From contig CAYMTN010000137.1 of the NCBI GenBank assembly GCA_964393335.1, forward strand, positions 1 to 14,637: a stretch of 14,637 nucleotides of DNA, given 5' to 3'. Shown piece by piece: positions 14,434 to 14,637 of the stretch. Under the pieces are notes generated by a model, which was not told the DNA's origin, searched no databases, and was given only the letters and a program-made list of their open reading frames with translations. This DNA comes from CAYMTN01 sp964393335 (GTDB lineage: Bacteria > Chloroflexota > Anaerolineae > Aggregatilineales > Aggregatilineaceae). Both the position numbers and the translations under genes were made by a program. Within the stretch, counting starts at the first letter, position 1. Each line of letters opens with the position of its first letter.

Positions 14434-14637
14434 CTACGCGCGGCCCCATTTCTGATAGGCGTCCTCGAACGACATGCCCGCCGCGAGGTCTTCGCGCATG
14501 CCTTGTTCTCTGGTTTCGATTTCCTCCGCCTTGACGAGCGCTTCCATCGTTATCGCCTGCGGCACGACGATCACGCCGTCCGGCCCGCCGACGATCCAAT
14601 CGCCGGGATCGATGCGCACCTGGCTGGTCAGCGTGCC
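14434..14637 (-). CDS. RraA-family protein (HMG/CHA aldolase-like), C-terminal end only
   Basis: The last 67 residues of a gene entering from the right edge end in TAG at 14436-14434. The segment VRIDPGDWIVGGPDGVIVVP then ITMEALVKAEEIETREQGMR and a GMSFEDAYQKWGR tail is the typical end of RraA-like/4-hydroxy-4-methyl-2-oxoglutarate aldolase family proteins ('v.PGD.vvgDddGvvvvP', helix with KAeeIe.rE). In this family the active-site Arg/Asp lie further upstream and cannot be checked here. Members act as class II aldolases or oxaloacetate decarboxylases on oxo-acids, or as RNase E regulators. Next to a flavoprotein/ferredoxin pair the metabolic role is the likelier. It is on the same strand as the flavoprotein but 315 bp upstream, so co-transcription is possible but unproven. 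Confidence 0.8.
   Translation of the reverse strand, partial: GTLTSQVRIDPGDWIVGGPDGVIVVPQAITMEALVKAEEIETREQGMREDLAAGMSFEDAYQKWGRA

Noticed and set aside
1..14637. tRNA, rRNA, CRISPR array or toxin-antitoxin/defence cluster
   Set aside because: I saw no cloverleaf-like segment, no regularly spaced repeats, and no defence-gene motifs on either strand; the novelty here is in rearrangement debris and the redox module.

Overview
The window looks like a piece of a draft bacterial genome, most likely Chloroflexota (Anaerolineae-like). That placement is an inference. It rests on the style of the signalling proteins (a LacI-type sensor remnant fused to PAS-GAF-histidine kinase modules, long PAS arrays, an Rcp1-type receiver), the moderately high GC and the flavoprotein/ferredoxin/RraA set; no phylogenetic marker gene is present. 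The assembly is visibly imperfect. There is a 10-N spacer inside a gene, and three large signalling genes are each broken by a single small indel, two of them best explained by one missing base in a C/G run.

Layout. Positions 1-7928 (minus strand) hold a signalling block. Read in the direction of transcription it contains: a LacI-like-tail/PAS/GAF histidine kinase (7928 to 5176, frameshifted near 7165, N-terminal sensor cut away); a membrane Cache-like/five-PAS histidine kinase (4966 to 1321, frameshifted near 2910); an Rcp1-type single-domain response regulator starting 2 bases after that kinase; and a REC-REC-PAS protein running off the left edge (frameshifted near 745). The last three look like one operon and a plausible phosphorelay. 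A short remnant of a phage tail-collar/microcystin-dependent-protein domain lies on the plus strand between the two kinases.

Positions 7971-9254 (plus) encode a secreted alpha/beta hydrolase of the PAF-acetylhydrolase/dienelactone-hydrolase type. Positions 9352-9887 are a graveyard: the N-terminus of a short-chain dehydrogenase, the C-terminal part of an oligopeptide ABC-transporter ATPase and the C-terminus of an IS5-like DDE transposase are joined head to tail. An AT-rich leader with repeated CTATA motifs and a 20-codon leader ORF precedes a complete clade-3-type catalase (10050-11578), which ends in a strong intrinsic terminator. The N spacer in the catalase hides no residues.

Positions 11772-14637 (minus) hold a catabolic or redox locus: the tail of an RraA-family protein (entering from the right edge), a 662-residue AprA/fumarate-reductase-like flavoprotein and a tightly coupled 2x[4Fe-4S] ferredoxin. 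The substrate is not recognisable. Between RraA and the flavoprotein, on the opposite strand, is a remnant of the C-terminal domain of a GH27-like alpha-galactosidase. The recurring theme is intact minus-strand operons separated by decayed plus-strand gene fragments.
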